This document shows positions 9,026 to 17,028 of a DNA stretch of 51,922 bases, piece after piece. A program made the translations under genes and the position numbers. The notes beneath the pieces were generated by a model. The model ran no database searches, was not told the DNA's origin, and saw nothing but the letters and a program-made list of their open reading frames with translations. Position 1 is the first letter of the stretch, and each line of letters opens with the position of its first letter. The stretch is taken from assembly GCA_900316045.1 (NCBI GenBank), contig ONBM01000046.1, positions 1-51,922 on the forward strand. The letters run 5' to 3'. The DNA comes from an uncultured Bacteroidales bacterium. Lineage in GTDB: Bacteria > Bacteroidota > Bacteroidia > Bacteroidales > UBA932.

Positions 9026-11851
9026 TTATTTAATGTTGACCTTCAGTTCGAATCCGAAATAGATCGGGGTGTCAGAAGCCAGTTCGATTTTGTTTCCTCC
9101 GTTCTTCATTCTGTAAAGAGGCCTGTTATTGAATATGTTGTTGACATAGAACGAGGCAGTTATCTTATCCCCGATTTCCTTTGACAGATTCAGGTGGAGA
9201 AGTGCATATGGCTTATATTTTTCCTTGATGAACCTGTTGTCGGAAAGAGTCGGGAACAGGTAAGAGAATTCTGGGTCATCTTTCTTCGATGGATCGAATT
9301 CATGAACGTTCCCGTCTTTGTAAGAAATGTAGCTTTCGAACATGGTGTCGTTGTAATATTCTGTCCAATATTTCATGAACCAGTGCGCTTGGGCGGTAAG
9401 AGTGATCACGAATCCTATTTCTGGAATATTATGTGTCACCCTCAGGGTCGTGATGTGGCTCTCGTTGAAGCTCTTGGATTTTTCCTTAGGATATATTCCT
9501 ATGTGCGACTCATTGGAAGTGGTGCTCGTCCTTGTGCTGAAAGAATGTCCTTTGTTCGAGGATTCGCCCAAAGTGTAGGCTCCGTTGAGATAGAAGGAAG
9601 TCCTTATCGCATCAAACCTTCCAAGATCGATTTCATACTCAATTCCCTTGTTCCTCAGGCGCAGGTCGTTGGTCGGCGTGTAGACTTGGAAGAACAGATT
9701 GTAGGTATCTGTGAGGGCGACTGTAGGAATGGATCCTTCATTCTCTCTGACTACATCATAAATCTTATGCTGGTACCATTTGAAAGAATTCAGGTTACGC
9801 CCCATCGTGTAGCCATTGTCCATCCTCTCGTCGTAAGCCGTAACTGACAGCCTGTACTTTTCATCGATTGTAAGATCCAGTCCCAGCTCTGCCTTCCTGT
9901 TCTGGGCAATCTCCAGGTCTGGATTCTCGGAATTGTAGACATGGGTGGTCGCTATCAGCAGACGCTCGTTTTCTGGCAGATCCACGTTCATGCCATTGAA
10001 GTTCAAGGCATCATTGTAAGCATTGTTCGGATAGAGGTAAATAGAAGTAGGAGCCTTGGAAGTGACTCCGTAGCCTCCGCGTACCGTAAGCCAAGGGAAT
10101 ATGTCAGCGCTGGCGTTCACGCGAGGAGAGAACGCATCCTTGCCGTTCACATAATCATAACGCAAGCCTGCGCTGAGATTGAAGGTTCTTTCTCCTAGCT
10201 GCCAGGTCAGATAGTTCTCGGCATAGGCACCGACCTGGGTTACGAATGGAATGTCCTTGAACTTCCTGCGACGGTATCCTGATGCTGCATTGCTGATGTT
10301 CCTGAAAGGAGGAAATTCGTCATCATAAACGGCACCCTTTCCAAGGTTCCCGTCGGTCTTGAAGTCGGCACCAAGCTTGAATCTTTCGGTCAAGTTCCGT
10401 ATTGTCTTTCCGAAATCGGCATTGAACTTCGCGAAAACATTAATCTCTTTGCCGTAGATGTCATATGCATAATCATAATTGTAAGGAAGAATGGTTCCTT
10501 TAGCGTTCATGGCATTGACTATATTCGTGCCAGTGCTGTCGTCCACGACTTGCTGGCCCATGCGGTTAGTATAGACCATTCCGTCTTCCATTGCCGTAGA
10601 GTAGAGATTCAGTGCATTGGATGCTTGACCGGAATAGTAGGAATGCTTGTCATGATAGCTGCCGGATGCGAGCCAGTTCAGCCCTTTCAGCCAGCCTTTG
10701 TTGATGGAGGCGTGGCCATTCGTATTGAAAGCCAGACCAAAATCGTTGGAATAGGATTCCTGTACATCAGGCTCATCTGAATTGTATTTTTTCCGGTCTC
10801 TGCCGTATGAAAGCGTCAGGGAGGTATTTTCATCTGCGTTCTCTCCCAATCTGACGCTCCAGAGGCCTTTCATGTTCGCCCTCTGGTAGAATGTATTTGA
10901 TTTGACGAGGTCGTTGACGTTATAGGCATAGTCGCCGCTGACATTCAGATCGCCTTTCTTCTTTCCAAGCGAGAGACCTTTGGCAGCGCTTACCTGATAA
11001 ATATTCGGATTGGTCTTGAACCTTAAAGTTAGCGGAGAACGGCCTGCCTTGGATTTTACGAGAACGGCACCTGAAGTCAGGTCGCCATATTCGGCGGAAG
11101 GTATTCCTCGAATAACTTCGATGGATTCCACATTGTCCGTGGATAGAGAGCGTATGTCTACGCCGCCGGCTGCGCCTATCGCTCCGGTATTCCCATCAGT
11201 GGTGCTTCCGGATTGAGCTGTAGTCAGCATCTGCATGTTGGCGTTGTTCGACAAAGGGGCGCCATCGACGATGACTGCTGTTCCCAAAGAAGCTATTCCG
11301 CCGCTTACTTCGGAACGGCCGCTATTGTCCCTGACTGCCAGCGAGGTAGCAGAGGAAAGGCTTGGATTGGTGATGGAGATGCCTGGAAGCAGGCTCATCA
11401 CATCTGCCAAGGAACTTGTCTGCATGTGATCCATGGCCTGCCTGGAAATTTTAGATGCGGTGCTTCCTCCCACATCACTTCTGGTGGCAGTTACGGTAAC
11501 GTCTTGCAGCCTGAAAGAGGTTTCGGTCATCGCGAAATTCAAAATGATGCTCTGCCCTCTGCCAAGAGTCAGCGTAGTGTCGATCTCCTGCATGCCGAAA
11601 AACTCCACCTTTATTGAAGTTTTCCCGGCAGGAATCTTCTCTATGCGGTATTGGCCGTTGGCATCTGCCACTGAATATAATTTGGAAGGGCTTAAGACAA
11701 TGCTCGCAAATTCCAGAGGGTCGCCGGAAGCTCCGTTCGTGATGCGTCCCGAGATTGATGCGAAACCATTTCCGGTTTCATGTGTTTGCGCTAAGGCTGC
11801 AATAAGGCCTAGTGCGGCAAGCACGAGGCTTAAAAATATTTTTTTACTCAT
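9026..11851 (-). CDS. TonB-dependent outer-membrane receptor with carboxypeptidase-regulatory-like N-domain
   Basis: 941 aa from ATG 11849-11851; the ORF is open to 11881, but this start gives a clean signal peptide (MSKKIFLSLVLAALGLIAALA). After it come a CarboxypepD_reg-like domain (ISGRITNGASGDPLEFASIV to about residue 100), a plug domain (LADVMSLLPGISI, VESIEVIRGIPSAEYGDLTSGAV), and a 22-strand-type barrel ending FGFELKVNIK. First gene of a five-gene operon with gaps of 2-4 bases. Unlike SusC it has no SusD partner; the neighbour is a DUF4876 lipoprotein. The ligand is unknown; the two co-transcribed peptidases suggest a peptide or a protein-bound nutrient. No consensus TAnnTTTG box is visible in the 130 bases upstream. 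Confidence 0.85.
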   Translation of the reverse strand: MSKKIFLSLVLAALGLIAALAQTHETGNGFASISGRITNGASGDPLEFASIVLSPSKLYSVADANGQYRIEKIPAGKTSIKVEFFGMQEIDTTLTLGRGQSIILNFAMTETSFRLQDVTVTATRSDVGGSTASKISRQAMDHMQTSSLADVMSLLPGISITNPSLSSATSLAVRDNSGRSEVSGGIASLGTAVIVDGAPLSNNANMQMLTTAQSGSTTDGNTGAIGAAGGVDIRSLSTDNVESIEVIRGIPSAEYGDLTSGAVLVKSKAGRSPLTLRFKTNPNIYQVSAAKGLSLGKKKGDLNVSGDYAYNVNDLVKSNTFYQRANMKGLWSVRLGENADENTSLTLSYGRDRKKYNSDEPDVQESYSNDFGLAFNTNGHASINKGWLKGLNWLASGSYHDKHSYYSGQASNALNLYSTAMEDGMVYTNRMGQQVVDDSTGTNIVNAMNAKGTILPYNYDYAYDIYGKEINVFAKFNADFGKTIRNLTERFKLGADFKTDGNLGKGAVYDDEFPPFRNISNAASGYRRRKFKDIPFVTQVGAYAENYLTWQLGERTFNLSAGLRYDYVNGKDAFSPRVNASADIFPWLTVRGGYGVTSKAPTSIYLYPNNAYNDALNFNGMNVDLPENERLLIATTHVYNSENPDLEIAQNRKAELGLDLTIDEKYRLSVTAYDERMDNGYTMGRNLNSFKWYQHKIYDVVRENEGSIPTVALTDTYNLFFQVYTPTNDLRLRNKGIEYEIDLGRFDAIRTSFYLNGAYTLGESSNKGHSFSTRTSTTSNESHIGIYPKEKSKSFNESHITTLRVTHNIPEIGFVITLTAQAHWFMKYWTEYYNDTMFESYISYKDGNVHEFDPSKKDDPEFSYLFPTLSDNRFIKEKYKPYALLHLNLSKEIGDKITASFYVNNIFNNRPLYRMKNGGNKIELASDTPIYFGFELKVNIK

Positions 11852-11985
11852 AAGCTGAAAGCTGAAATCCTGTCGGCACAATCAATATTTTACCTGAGGA
11901 TTGATAAATAAAAGTTGTTAAGTTGCTTACGTTCGTTTTCGAGACGAAAAATAAATATTATTATTTTAAAATGCAATGGATGATG

Positions 11986-12016
11986 AATAAAATACCAATT
12001 TCTTGGTATATTTATT
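11986..12016 (-). terminator. AT-rich hairpin overlapping the stop of the HhH gene
   Basis: TACCAA (11993-11998) pairs with TTGGTA (12003-12008) around a 4-base loop, and the stem continues through A/T pairs with one bulge to 11986 and 12016. It covers the stop codon of the upstream gene at 12012-12014. It probably separates the HhH/rsmI transcription unit from the receptor operon, though the T-run is short. Confidence 0.45.
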
Positions 12017-12968
12017 CTTGCCTTGCGATGAGGCAGCGGGAGAGTTTCTTGGCATTTTCTGGTTTCAGTATGCCAGCTTTGGAGAGAGCTTCCACGGACC
12101 ATTGTTCTGGAGGGGTGTTATTCCTGAATATGACAATGGCATGCGCTGCATATTTGCCGATGTATGGGTGCTTTGCGAGCTGCTCTTCTGGAAGTTTCCA
12201 TAATGGGTACGGGGTTGTGGCTGATGGGTTTATGAATATGAGATCTTTCAGGCCGTCGTATTTTTCCTGGTCGAAGTGCCAGATGTCCATCAGTTGCTCC
12301 GGATATGAATATCCTCCCAGCTCTTTCCGGTAGCTTACCATTTTGGAAGCGAAATATTTCCCTATTCCCGGCAGAGTCTCGAATGTGGCTGAGTCGGCTG
12401 CGTTGAGGTCTATGCGGGGGATGTCGATATATGGCTCAAGGCGCCGATAGACAGAATCTTCTACTACGTAGGACTTCGCAAAGTCGCTCTTCCGCCTGAA
12501 ACGTCCGCCCTTCTGGCGATAATTATCGATAGCCTTGGCTTGTTTCTGCGTGAATCCCAGCCGCATCAGATCATCGATGCCGGCAGTGTTCGGATTGAAC
12601 CTGAAGCTCTCGAAACGTCTTGGCGTGTTTGCCAGTCTTATTGCCTCTGCCTTCTCGCTATGCTCGGAATTTTTCCTCACGTAAGATGGTCCTGGCGCTG
12701 TTTTGCTGGAATTGGATCCTGAACCTAGCTCTTTACTTTGCCGTACTTGGTCATGCGTCTCCTGATTACTGCCTCCCGGTGCTTCGGAGCATACGAAAAC
12801 CGTGTCCGGATGGTCGTGATTTGCGACTATCTTCTCAACGGCAGCATGGTGAATGAATAATGCGATCTGGTAACCAATGATTAGGAACACCAGCGCGATG
12901 GAACCGATAATGAAGGATGCGGAAGGAGTCTTTTTCTTATCGTCTTGAGATTTATTCAAGCCTTTCAT
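12012..12968 (-). CDS. Membrane-anchored helix-hairpin-helix protein, ComEA-like
   Basis: 318 aa. A charged N-terminus is followed by one membrane segment at about 19-40 (IIGSIALVFLIIGYQIALFI) and a low-complexity linker to about residue 115. Three helix-hairpin-helix units follow: FNPNTAGIDDLMRLGFTQKQA (about 125-145), DLNAADSATFETLPGIGKYFA (about 188-208), and KHPYIGKYAAHAI (about 265-277). The NAAD..LxxLPGIG signature is typical of ComEA and related proteins binding DNA non-specifically. Topology suggests the HhH domains are periplasmic, consistent with DNA uptake, but no other competence gene is in the window. Follows rsmI by 58 bases and is probably cotranscribed with it. Confidence 0.78.
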   Translation of the reverse strand: MKGLNKSQDDKKKTPSASFIIGSIALVFLIIGYQIALFIHHAAVEKIVANHDHPDTVFVCSEAPGGSNQETHDQVRQSKELGSGSNSSKTAPGPSYVRKNSEHSEKAEAIRLANTPRRFESFRFNPNTAGIDDLMRLGFTQKQAKAIDNYRQKGGRFRRKSDFAKSYVVEDSVYRRLEPYIDIPRIDLNAADSATFETLPGIGKYFASKMVSYRKELGGYSYPEQLMDIWHFDQEKYDGLKDLIFINPSATTPYPLWKLPEEQLAKHPYIGKYAAHAIVIFRNNTPPEQWSVEALSKAGILKPENAKKLSRCLIARQE

Positions 12969-13026
12969 AGTTTCATGGATTTTGTTAAGGTAATATATTC
13001 AATAAAAATTCAGTTTTTTCTTGCAT

Positions 13027-13737
13027 CTAATCATCATCCGGTGACGGGATGCCACCAGAATGCTTCGGATGGCCTGCAACCACGATTACGATCTCGCCTT
13101 TCGGCTCATGCTCTCTGAACCAAGCAGCAACATCTGCGAGCGTCCCGCGACGATGTTCTTCGTGAACCTTGGAAATTTCCCGTGCGACCGAACACTGTCT
13201 GTCGTTCCCGAACGTCTCGGCGAATTGTTCCAATGTCTTGACTAGCCTGTAAGGCGATTCGTAGAATACCATAGTCCTAGGCTCTTCTGCGAGCTCTTTA
13301 AGCCGAGTCTGCCTGCCCTTTTTCACAGGAAGGAAACCTTCGAAGCAGAACCTGTCGCATGGAAGGCCCGAAGACACGATTGCCGGAATGCAGGCAGTGG
13401 CTCCGGGAAGAGTCTGTACTTCAATGCCTTCGGCAGCGCAAGTGCGAACGAGCAAGAAGCCAGGATCGGAAATCCCCGGCGTTCCAGCATCGCTGATGAG
13501 AGCCACGTTCAAGCCAGCCTCAATCCGTTCTTTAATAAGCCCGGCAGTCTCATGCTCGTTGAACTTGTGATGCGACTGAAGCCTTGCATGAATGTCAAAG
13601 TGTCTCAGCAGAATGCCGCTAGTCCGAGTGTCCTCCGCCAGTACCAGATCTACTTCTTTCAGAACTTGGACTGCTCTGAAAGTCATGTCATCCAGGTTGC
13701 CTACGGGCGTAGGCACTATGAACAGCTTGCCTGCCAT
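13027..13737 (-). CDS. rsmI: 16S rRNA (cytidine1402-2'-O)-methyltransferase RsmI
   Basis: 236 aa, normal length for the family. It uses S-adenosylmethionine to methylate the 2'-OH of C1402 in the decoding centre of 16S rRNA. Family motifs are in order: PTPVGNLDDMT (9-19), AEDTRTSG (34-41), SDAGTPGISDPG (82-93, SAM/substrate loop of the tetrapyrrole-methylase fold), LPGATA (110-115) and FEGFLP (132-137). Cytoplasmic. It lies 33 bases downstream of the conserved hypothetical gene and upstream of the HhH gene, all on the minus strand, likely one transcript. Confidence 0.95.
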   Translation of the reverse strand: MAGKLFIVPTPVGNLDDMTFRAVQVLKEVDLVLAEDTRTSGILLRHFDIHARLQSHHKFNEHETAGLIKERIEAGLNVALISDAGTPGISDPGFLLVRTCAAEGIEVQTLPGATACIPAIVSSGLPCDRFCFEGFLPVKKGRQTRLKELAEEPRTMVFYESPYRLVKTLEQFAETFGNDRQCSVAREISKVHEEHRRGTLADVAAWFREHEPKGEIVIVVAGHPKHSGGIPSPDDD

Positions 13738-13770
13738 GATAGCTAAAATTTACGAGAACGATATATTCAT

Positions 13771-14373
13771 TTATTGCAGTTTCCTTCTGGCTGCCATCAT
13801 CAGCCTGTAGACCGGCTCTGAGTTAAGGTCCCAGTCCTTGAAATTCTCTTTGACGTAATCGATGGCTTCTTGGAGCGAGCCCATCTCATTGAATTTCGCA
13901 ATCGTGCCTTGGAACAGCATAGGGTCTTCTTTGAACAGCGAGTTGATAAGCAGCAGTCTGTCGTTCAAAGAAATGGCGCTTATTATATTCTTAACCGGGT
14001 ATCCCGGCCTGTCTGTTCTCCATGCCTCCTTTTCGGCCATTACGTCCAAGACTGCTTTTTCTGCGGTCTCGGCCTCCAGGACGGTCTTTCTCTTGCGGTG
14101 TTTCTTCTCCACCGCCGGAGCGGCTTCGGAAACTTCTGGGAGGTCTTCAGGAACAGGACTCTGCGGAATGTCCTCAAATGATGGCGCAGAGATTTCCGGA
14201 ACGGAGATGGAAAGGTCAATAGGCTCTTCAGGAAGATCCTCGGCAGGAGCATCCAGCTTCACTGGCTCCTCTGAAGCGGCTTCCATCTGCCTGACCTTAC
14301 TTTCCAGCCCGTTCAATTCTTCTTTGATTTCCTCAATCCTTTTCAGGATTCCTGACAGAATGTTCTCGTCCAT
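13771..14373 (-). CDS. Conserved Bacteroidota hypothetical protein with N-terminal coiled coil
   Basis: 200 aa from ATG 14371-14373 (MDENILSGIL). The ORF is open 10 codons further upstream, but that extension runs into the tdk promoter and is not protein-like. Residues about 5-35 are a heptad-rich coiled coil (ILKRIEEIKEELNGLESKV). Residues 40-100 are acidic, proline-rich and probably disordered. The C-terminal 70 residues (ISLNDRLLLINSLFKEDP, then MGSLQEAIDYVKENF) form a helical module I recognise as recurrent in Bacteroidota hypotheticals. Function unknown. Divergent from tdk with 46 bases between the start codons; a minus-strand box lies at 14407-14414. Confidence 0.7.
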   Translation of the reverse strand: MDENILSGILKRIEEIKEELNGLESKVRQMEAASEEPVKLDAPAEDLPEEPIDLSISVPEISAPSFEDIPQSPVPEDLPEVSEAAPAVEKKHRKRKTVLEAETAEKAVLDVMAEKEAWRTDRPGYPVKNIISAISLNDRLLLINSLFKEDPMLFQGTIAKFNEMGSLQEAIDYVKENFKDWDLNSEPVYRLMMAARRKLQ

Positions 14374-14389
14374 AATTGCGATAATTTTG

Positions 14390-14397
14390 TACCTTTG
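14390..14397 (+). promoter_or_regulatory. -7 box TACCTTTG for tdk
   Basis: Exact match to TAnnTTTG. Predicted start near 14404 gives a leader of about 16 bases before the tdk ATG at 14420. No clear -33 element at 19-21 bases. Confidence 0.5.
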
Positions 14398-14406
14398 TGG
14401 CAATCA

Positions 14407-14414
14407 CAAATCTA
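14407..14414 (-). promoter_or_regulatory. -7 box TAGATTTG for the divergent hypothetical gene
   Basis: CAAATCTA on the plus strand is TAGATTTG on the minus strand, matching TAnnTTTG. A CAAA at 14436-14439, 21 bases away, could serve as the -33 TTTG. It faces the tdk box, so the two polymerases would compete for the same DNA. Confidence 0.45.
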
Positions 14415-14419
14415 AGAAA

Positions 14420-15013
14420 ATGTTTTCAGAAAACACAAAAAAAGCAGGATGCATTGAAGTCATCTGCGGCTCGATGTTCTCTGGCAAGACTGAGGAGCTG
14501 ATTCGCAGGATAAGAAGGGCTAAATTCGCCAACCTGAAAATAGAAATATTCAAGCCAACCATAGACACCCGTTTCTCCGATGAAGATGTCGTGTCGCATG
14601 ACTTTCATAAAATCCCTTGCCATGCGGTTAAGGATCCGAAGGAAATGTTGAAAATTGCTGACGACGTTCAGGTCGTAGGCATTGATGAGGCGCAATTCTA
14701 CGATATGAGCTTGGTGGATGTCGCCCAGGAGCTGGCGAATCGCGGAATAAGAGTCATAATCGCTGGCCTGGACATGGACTATCTGGGTAAGCCTTTCGGT
14801 CCAATGCCATACCTCATGGCCATTGCGGAGGATGTGCGCAAAGTCCATGCGATTTGCGTAAAATGCGGGGCTCTTGCCAATTACTCCCACAGGCTCGTGA
14901 ATGACGACGAGCTCGTAGTCCTCGGCGAAAAAGAAGCCTACGAACCTCTCTGCCGAGACTGCTTCAACAAAGCAATGGAAAAACAAGATAATCCTGAATA
15001 TTCTGGCGACTAG
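14420..15013 (+). CDS. tdk: Thymidine kinase (type II, zinc-containing)
   Basis: 197 aa from ATG 14420-14422. The open frame extends back to 13862, but that part is antisense to the neighbouring gene. The enzyme phosphorylates thymidine with ATP in the salvage pathway. Visible: P-loop GSMFSGKTEEL (17-27), lasso/catalytic DEAQF (89-93, Glu90 as base), GLDMDYLGKPFGPM (116-129), and two zinc-binding pairs CVKC (146-149) and CRDC (178-181). The short charged C-terminus after the second pair is normal. A predicted promoter lies 23 bases upstream. The next gene follows after 9 bases. Confidence 0.95.
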   Translation: MFSENTKKAGCIEVICGSMFSGKTEELIRRIRRAKFANLKIEIFKPTIDTRFSDEDVVSHDFHKIPCHAVKDPKEMLKIADDVQVVGIDEAQFYDMSLVDVAQELANRGIRVIIAGLDMDYLGKPFGPMPYLMAIAEDVRKVHAICVKCGALANYSHRLVNDDELVVLGEKEAYEPLCRDCFNKAMEKQDNPEYSGD

Positions 15014-15022
15014 AAAAATATC

Positions 15023-16306
15023 ATGAGAGAATTATCTAGATTCGCGCTTTTGGCGACGGTTATCATGGTTTGTAGTACGAATCTTGTGGCGCAGGAAAAG
15101 ATTCTCCAGGGCAAGACTTTCTGGACTCTGTTTGACAGCCTGGGTGATACGAACGACTGGCAGAACCGTTTCAGCGAGCTGAGCGGATGCACATTCTATC
15201 CCAAGCTCAACCGCCGTCATCTTTCGTATGGCGGGACGAATTCAGCGCCTCAGACCATGAACGGAACCCTTGGCAGGGCGAAGCTGCTGGTAGCTCTCAA
15301 GGACAGCCTGCCTATCGATATCGTTATGATTTCGAACACAAACGATATTGCGTTCGCCGACCCGGAAAAGGGAGTCGAGGGAAGCATTGAAGACCGGCCT
15401 TGGATGCAAGGAAGCAAGCGAACCGTGCACAAGGGCTGCTTCGCATCGGAGGATGATGCAAGGGCGTACGGTAAAAAGAACCTGCGCAAAATCCTGAGAT
15501 CGAGTCCTGTGGATTCACGGGCGGCTGGAAACATGCTAGTCTTCCCTTATTTCAATCCGGGTCACATCGGAAATCGCATAGAAGTAGTCAAGCCATCGGC
15601 CAAGGGTGGAGATGTGAATTTCCAGATTGGCAGGAATCGCCTTAAAGTCAACGTCCCCGGCGGCATGGACTCCGAAAGGACCCGTATATGGCTGGCATCC
15701 CAATTCTACGGCGCTGGCTGGACTGCGGTTGACAACGGGGACGACAGCTTTACCATTTCATATTGTTATGACAAGGATAACAAGGTGAGCGTAGACCCTC
15801 TTGACACTGGACTGGAACTCATCGTAAGCGAGACTCCGGAGGTCAAGGAATATATCCTGTTCTTTACAGGCAGGGATGCGTCTGACTGGAAGGATGTCGG
15901 ATGCTGGACGGAGCATGTCAGCTTATGGTCCTGCTACAAAGGCCTGATGGAGTATTTGCAAAGCAATTTGCCGGATGCTCGGATATTCTGGTTCTTCCCT
16001 TCATATTACAACTTCGATTTCGACTCCCCTGAGTTTCTCACCCGGGACGGTAAGATTGACAAGGAAGCTTACTGCCGCTCTGAGAAATATCTCAGGTGGA
16101 GGAAACTGTCCGAAATGCAACGCGAGATTGCAGCCCGCTACGGAGCAGGCATCCTCGACATCGGCAAACTGAGCGGCATAAGTCTCGACAACATATGGGT
16201 ATATTACAAGCCAAAAGATCCTCATCCTTTAAAGGCTGGATATGATCGCTGGGCATCTACATTGTATGAGATTTTCAAGTCCGGCAACCGAGAATGCTCC
16301 AAGTAG
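15023..16306 (+). CDS. Secreted SGNH/GDSL-like hydrolase family protein (DUF5040-like)
   Basis: 427 aa with a signal peptide (MRELSRFALLATVIMVCSTNLVAQ). After cleavage the protein starts with KTFWTLFDSLGDTNDWQNRF, which sits where SGNH enzymes have GDSxT, and ends with DPHPLKAGYDRWASTLYEIF, matching the C-terminal DxxH block with catalytic Asp and His. A central DIVMISNTNDIAF could be the Asn block. The insert between about 140 and 270 is large for a simple lipase. I associate this layout with DUF5040 from Bacteroides; that identification is tentative. Likely an esterase or deacetylase acting on glycans or lipids in the periplasm. It may share the tdk transcript. Confidence 0.55.
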   Translation: MRELSRFALLATVIMVCSTNLVAQEKILQGKTFWTLFDSLGDTNDWQNRFSELSGCTFYPKLNRRHLSYGGTNSAPQTMNGTLGRAKLLVALKDSLPIDIVMISNTNDIAFADPEKGVEGSIEDRPWMQGSKRTVHKGCFASEDDARAYGKKNLRKILRSSPVDSRAAGNMLVFPYFNPGHIGNRIEVVKPSAKGGDVNFQIGRNRLKVNVPGGMDSERTRIWLASQFYGAGWTAVDNGDDSFTISYCYDKDNKVSVDPLDTGLELIVSETPEVKEYILFFTGRDASDWKDVGCWTEHVSLWSCYKGLMEYLQSNLPDARIFWFFPSYYNFDFDSPEFLTRDGKIDKEAYCRSEKYLRWRKLSEMQREIAARYGAGILDIGKLSGISLDNIWVYYKPKDPHPLKAGYDRWASTLYEIFKSGNRECSK

Positions 16307-16408
16307 CAACTATCTCGAAATTCAAAGTTTTTTCTCGATGGTTGCCCCAAAGGGTGGGCAGCAGCTATTTTTATATGATTGATAGTCAATATGTTGGAAT
16401 AGGCTACT

Positions 16409-16442
16409 TGCTCATGCATCTAATTTTTTGCATGGGTGAGCA
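16409..16442. other. Imperfect stem-loop in gene-free region
   Basis: TGCTCA (16409-16414) pairs with TGAGCA (16437-16442); TGC (16415-16417) pairs with GCA (16430-16432) after a 4-base bulge. The loop is T-rich. It follows the SGNH-like gene by 102 bases. Could be a weak terminator or part of a small RNA. Confidence 0.3.
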
Positions 16443-17011
16443 GCGCTTCTTGGCTCTCCATTGATAATCAGCTACTTGTAAAGGCCGCTTGCCTAGCATG
16501 TGAGTTGACGTGCAGACGATGATATGCAGCGGAATTAGACATATTGCATTAGGCCGGGATGTAGAATGCGGAATATTGTCGTTTCCTGTCATAATTTTCC
16601 CCCTAACTTTTTTCAGGACAAGGCAACTCTGTCAATCAAGGTCAATCAGAATAATCTTCAAGCACAGTTTGATATGCGCTCAGCAGCTGACCTCTAATTC
16701 TATTGGCATTATGCCTTTCCAAAGCCCTCGCCACCCTAAAAACTTCACAAATATAAGACTATTTTATGGAATCTGCGAAAATGCGAAGAAGACAACTTCA
16801 TGGCAGAATGGATATGGCAGAAGTGATTGAAATATAGTGATTTTGTATAAATGGATATATTAATATGACGAATGCGTATCCAACGAATGAGGGCTCACCT
16901 AGATGGTACTTTCTGAGGAACCTTAAACGCTAGATCGCTAATGAGCAAGTAAGCCCAGCCGCCTTATCCGGAATTTGGAATCTCTCGGATCTTTGCCTCT
17001 TTAAAACAAGA

Positions 17012-17026
17012 TTTTGGACTTGACCC
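17012..17026 (-). repeat. Half REP-like motif, copy 1
   Basis: TTTTGGACTTGACCC; read on the minus strand this is GGGTCAAGTCCAAAA, related to the GGGTCAAGCCC arm of the REP-like element at 23487-23551. A near-identical copy lies at 40221-40235. Located just past the recA terminator. Confidence 0.45.
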
Positions 17027-17028
17027 GA

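Larger units (their letters stand above)
16307..17028. other. Gene-free stretch of about 720 bases
   Basis: I find no convincing protein: ORFs of 62-106 codons on both strands have unfamiliar, low-quality translations. It contains an imperfect hairpin at 16409-16442 (TGCTCA with TGAGCA, inner TGC with GCA) and a half REP motif at 17012-17026. It may be a decayed gene or hold an unrecognised RNA; nothing firm supports either. Confidence 0.4.

Noticed and set aside
9194..9847. 217-codon plus-strand ORF
   Set aside because: Lies entirely antisense to the TonB receptor, whose frame is clearly coding.
13862..14419. Plus-strand extension of tdk by 186 codons
   Set aside because: It is antisense to the conserved hypothetical gene; thymidine kinase homology starts at 14420 and a promoter box lies just before it.
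16510..16830. 106-codon ORF in the gene-free region
   Set aside because: No recognisable domain, no ribosome-binding signal, residue composition unlike a real protein.
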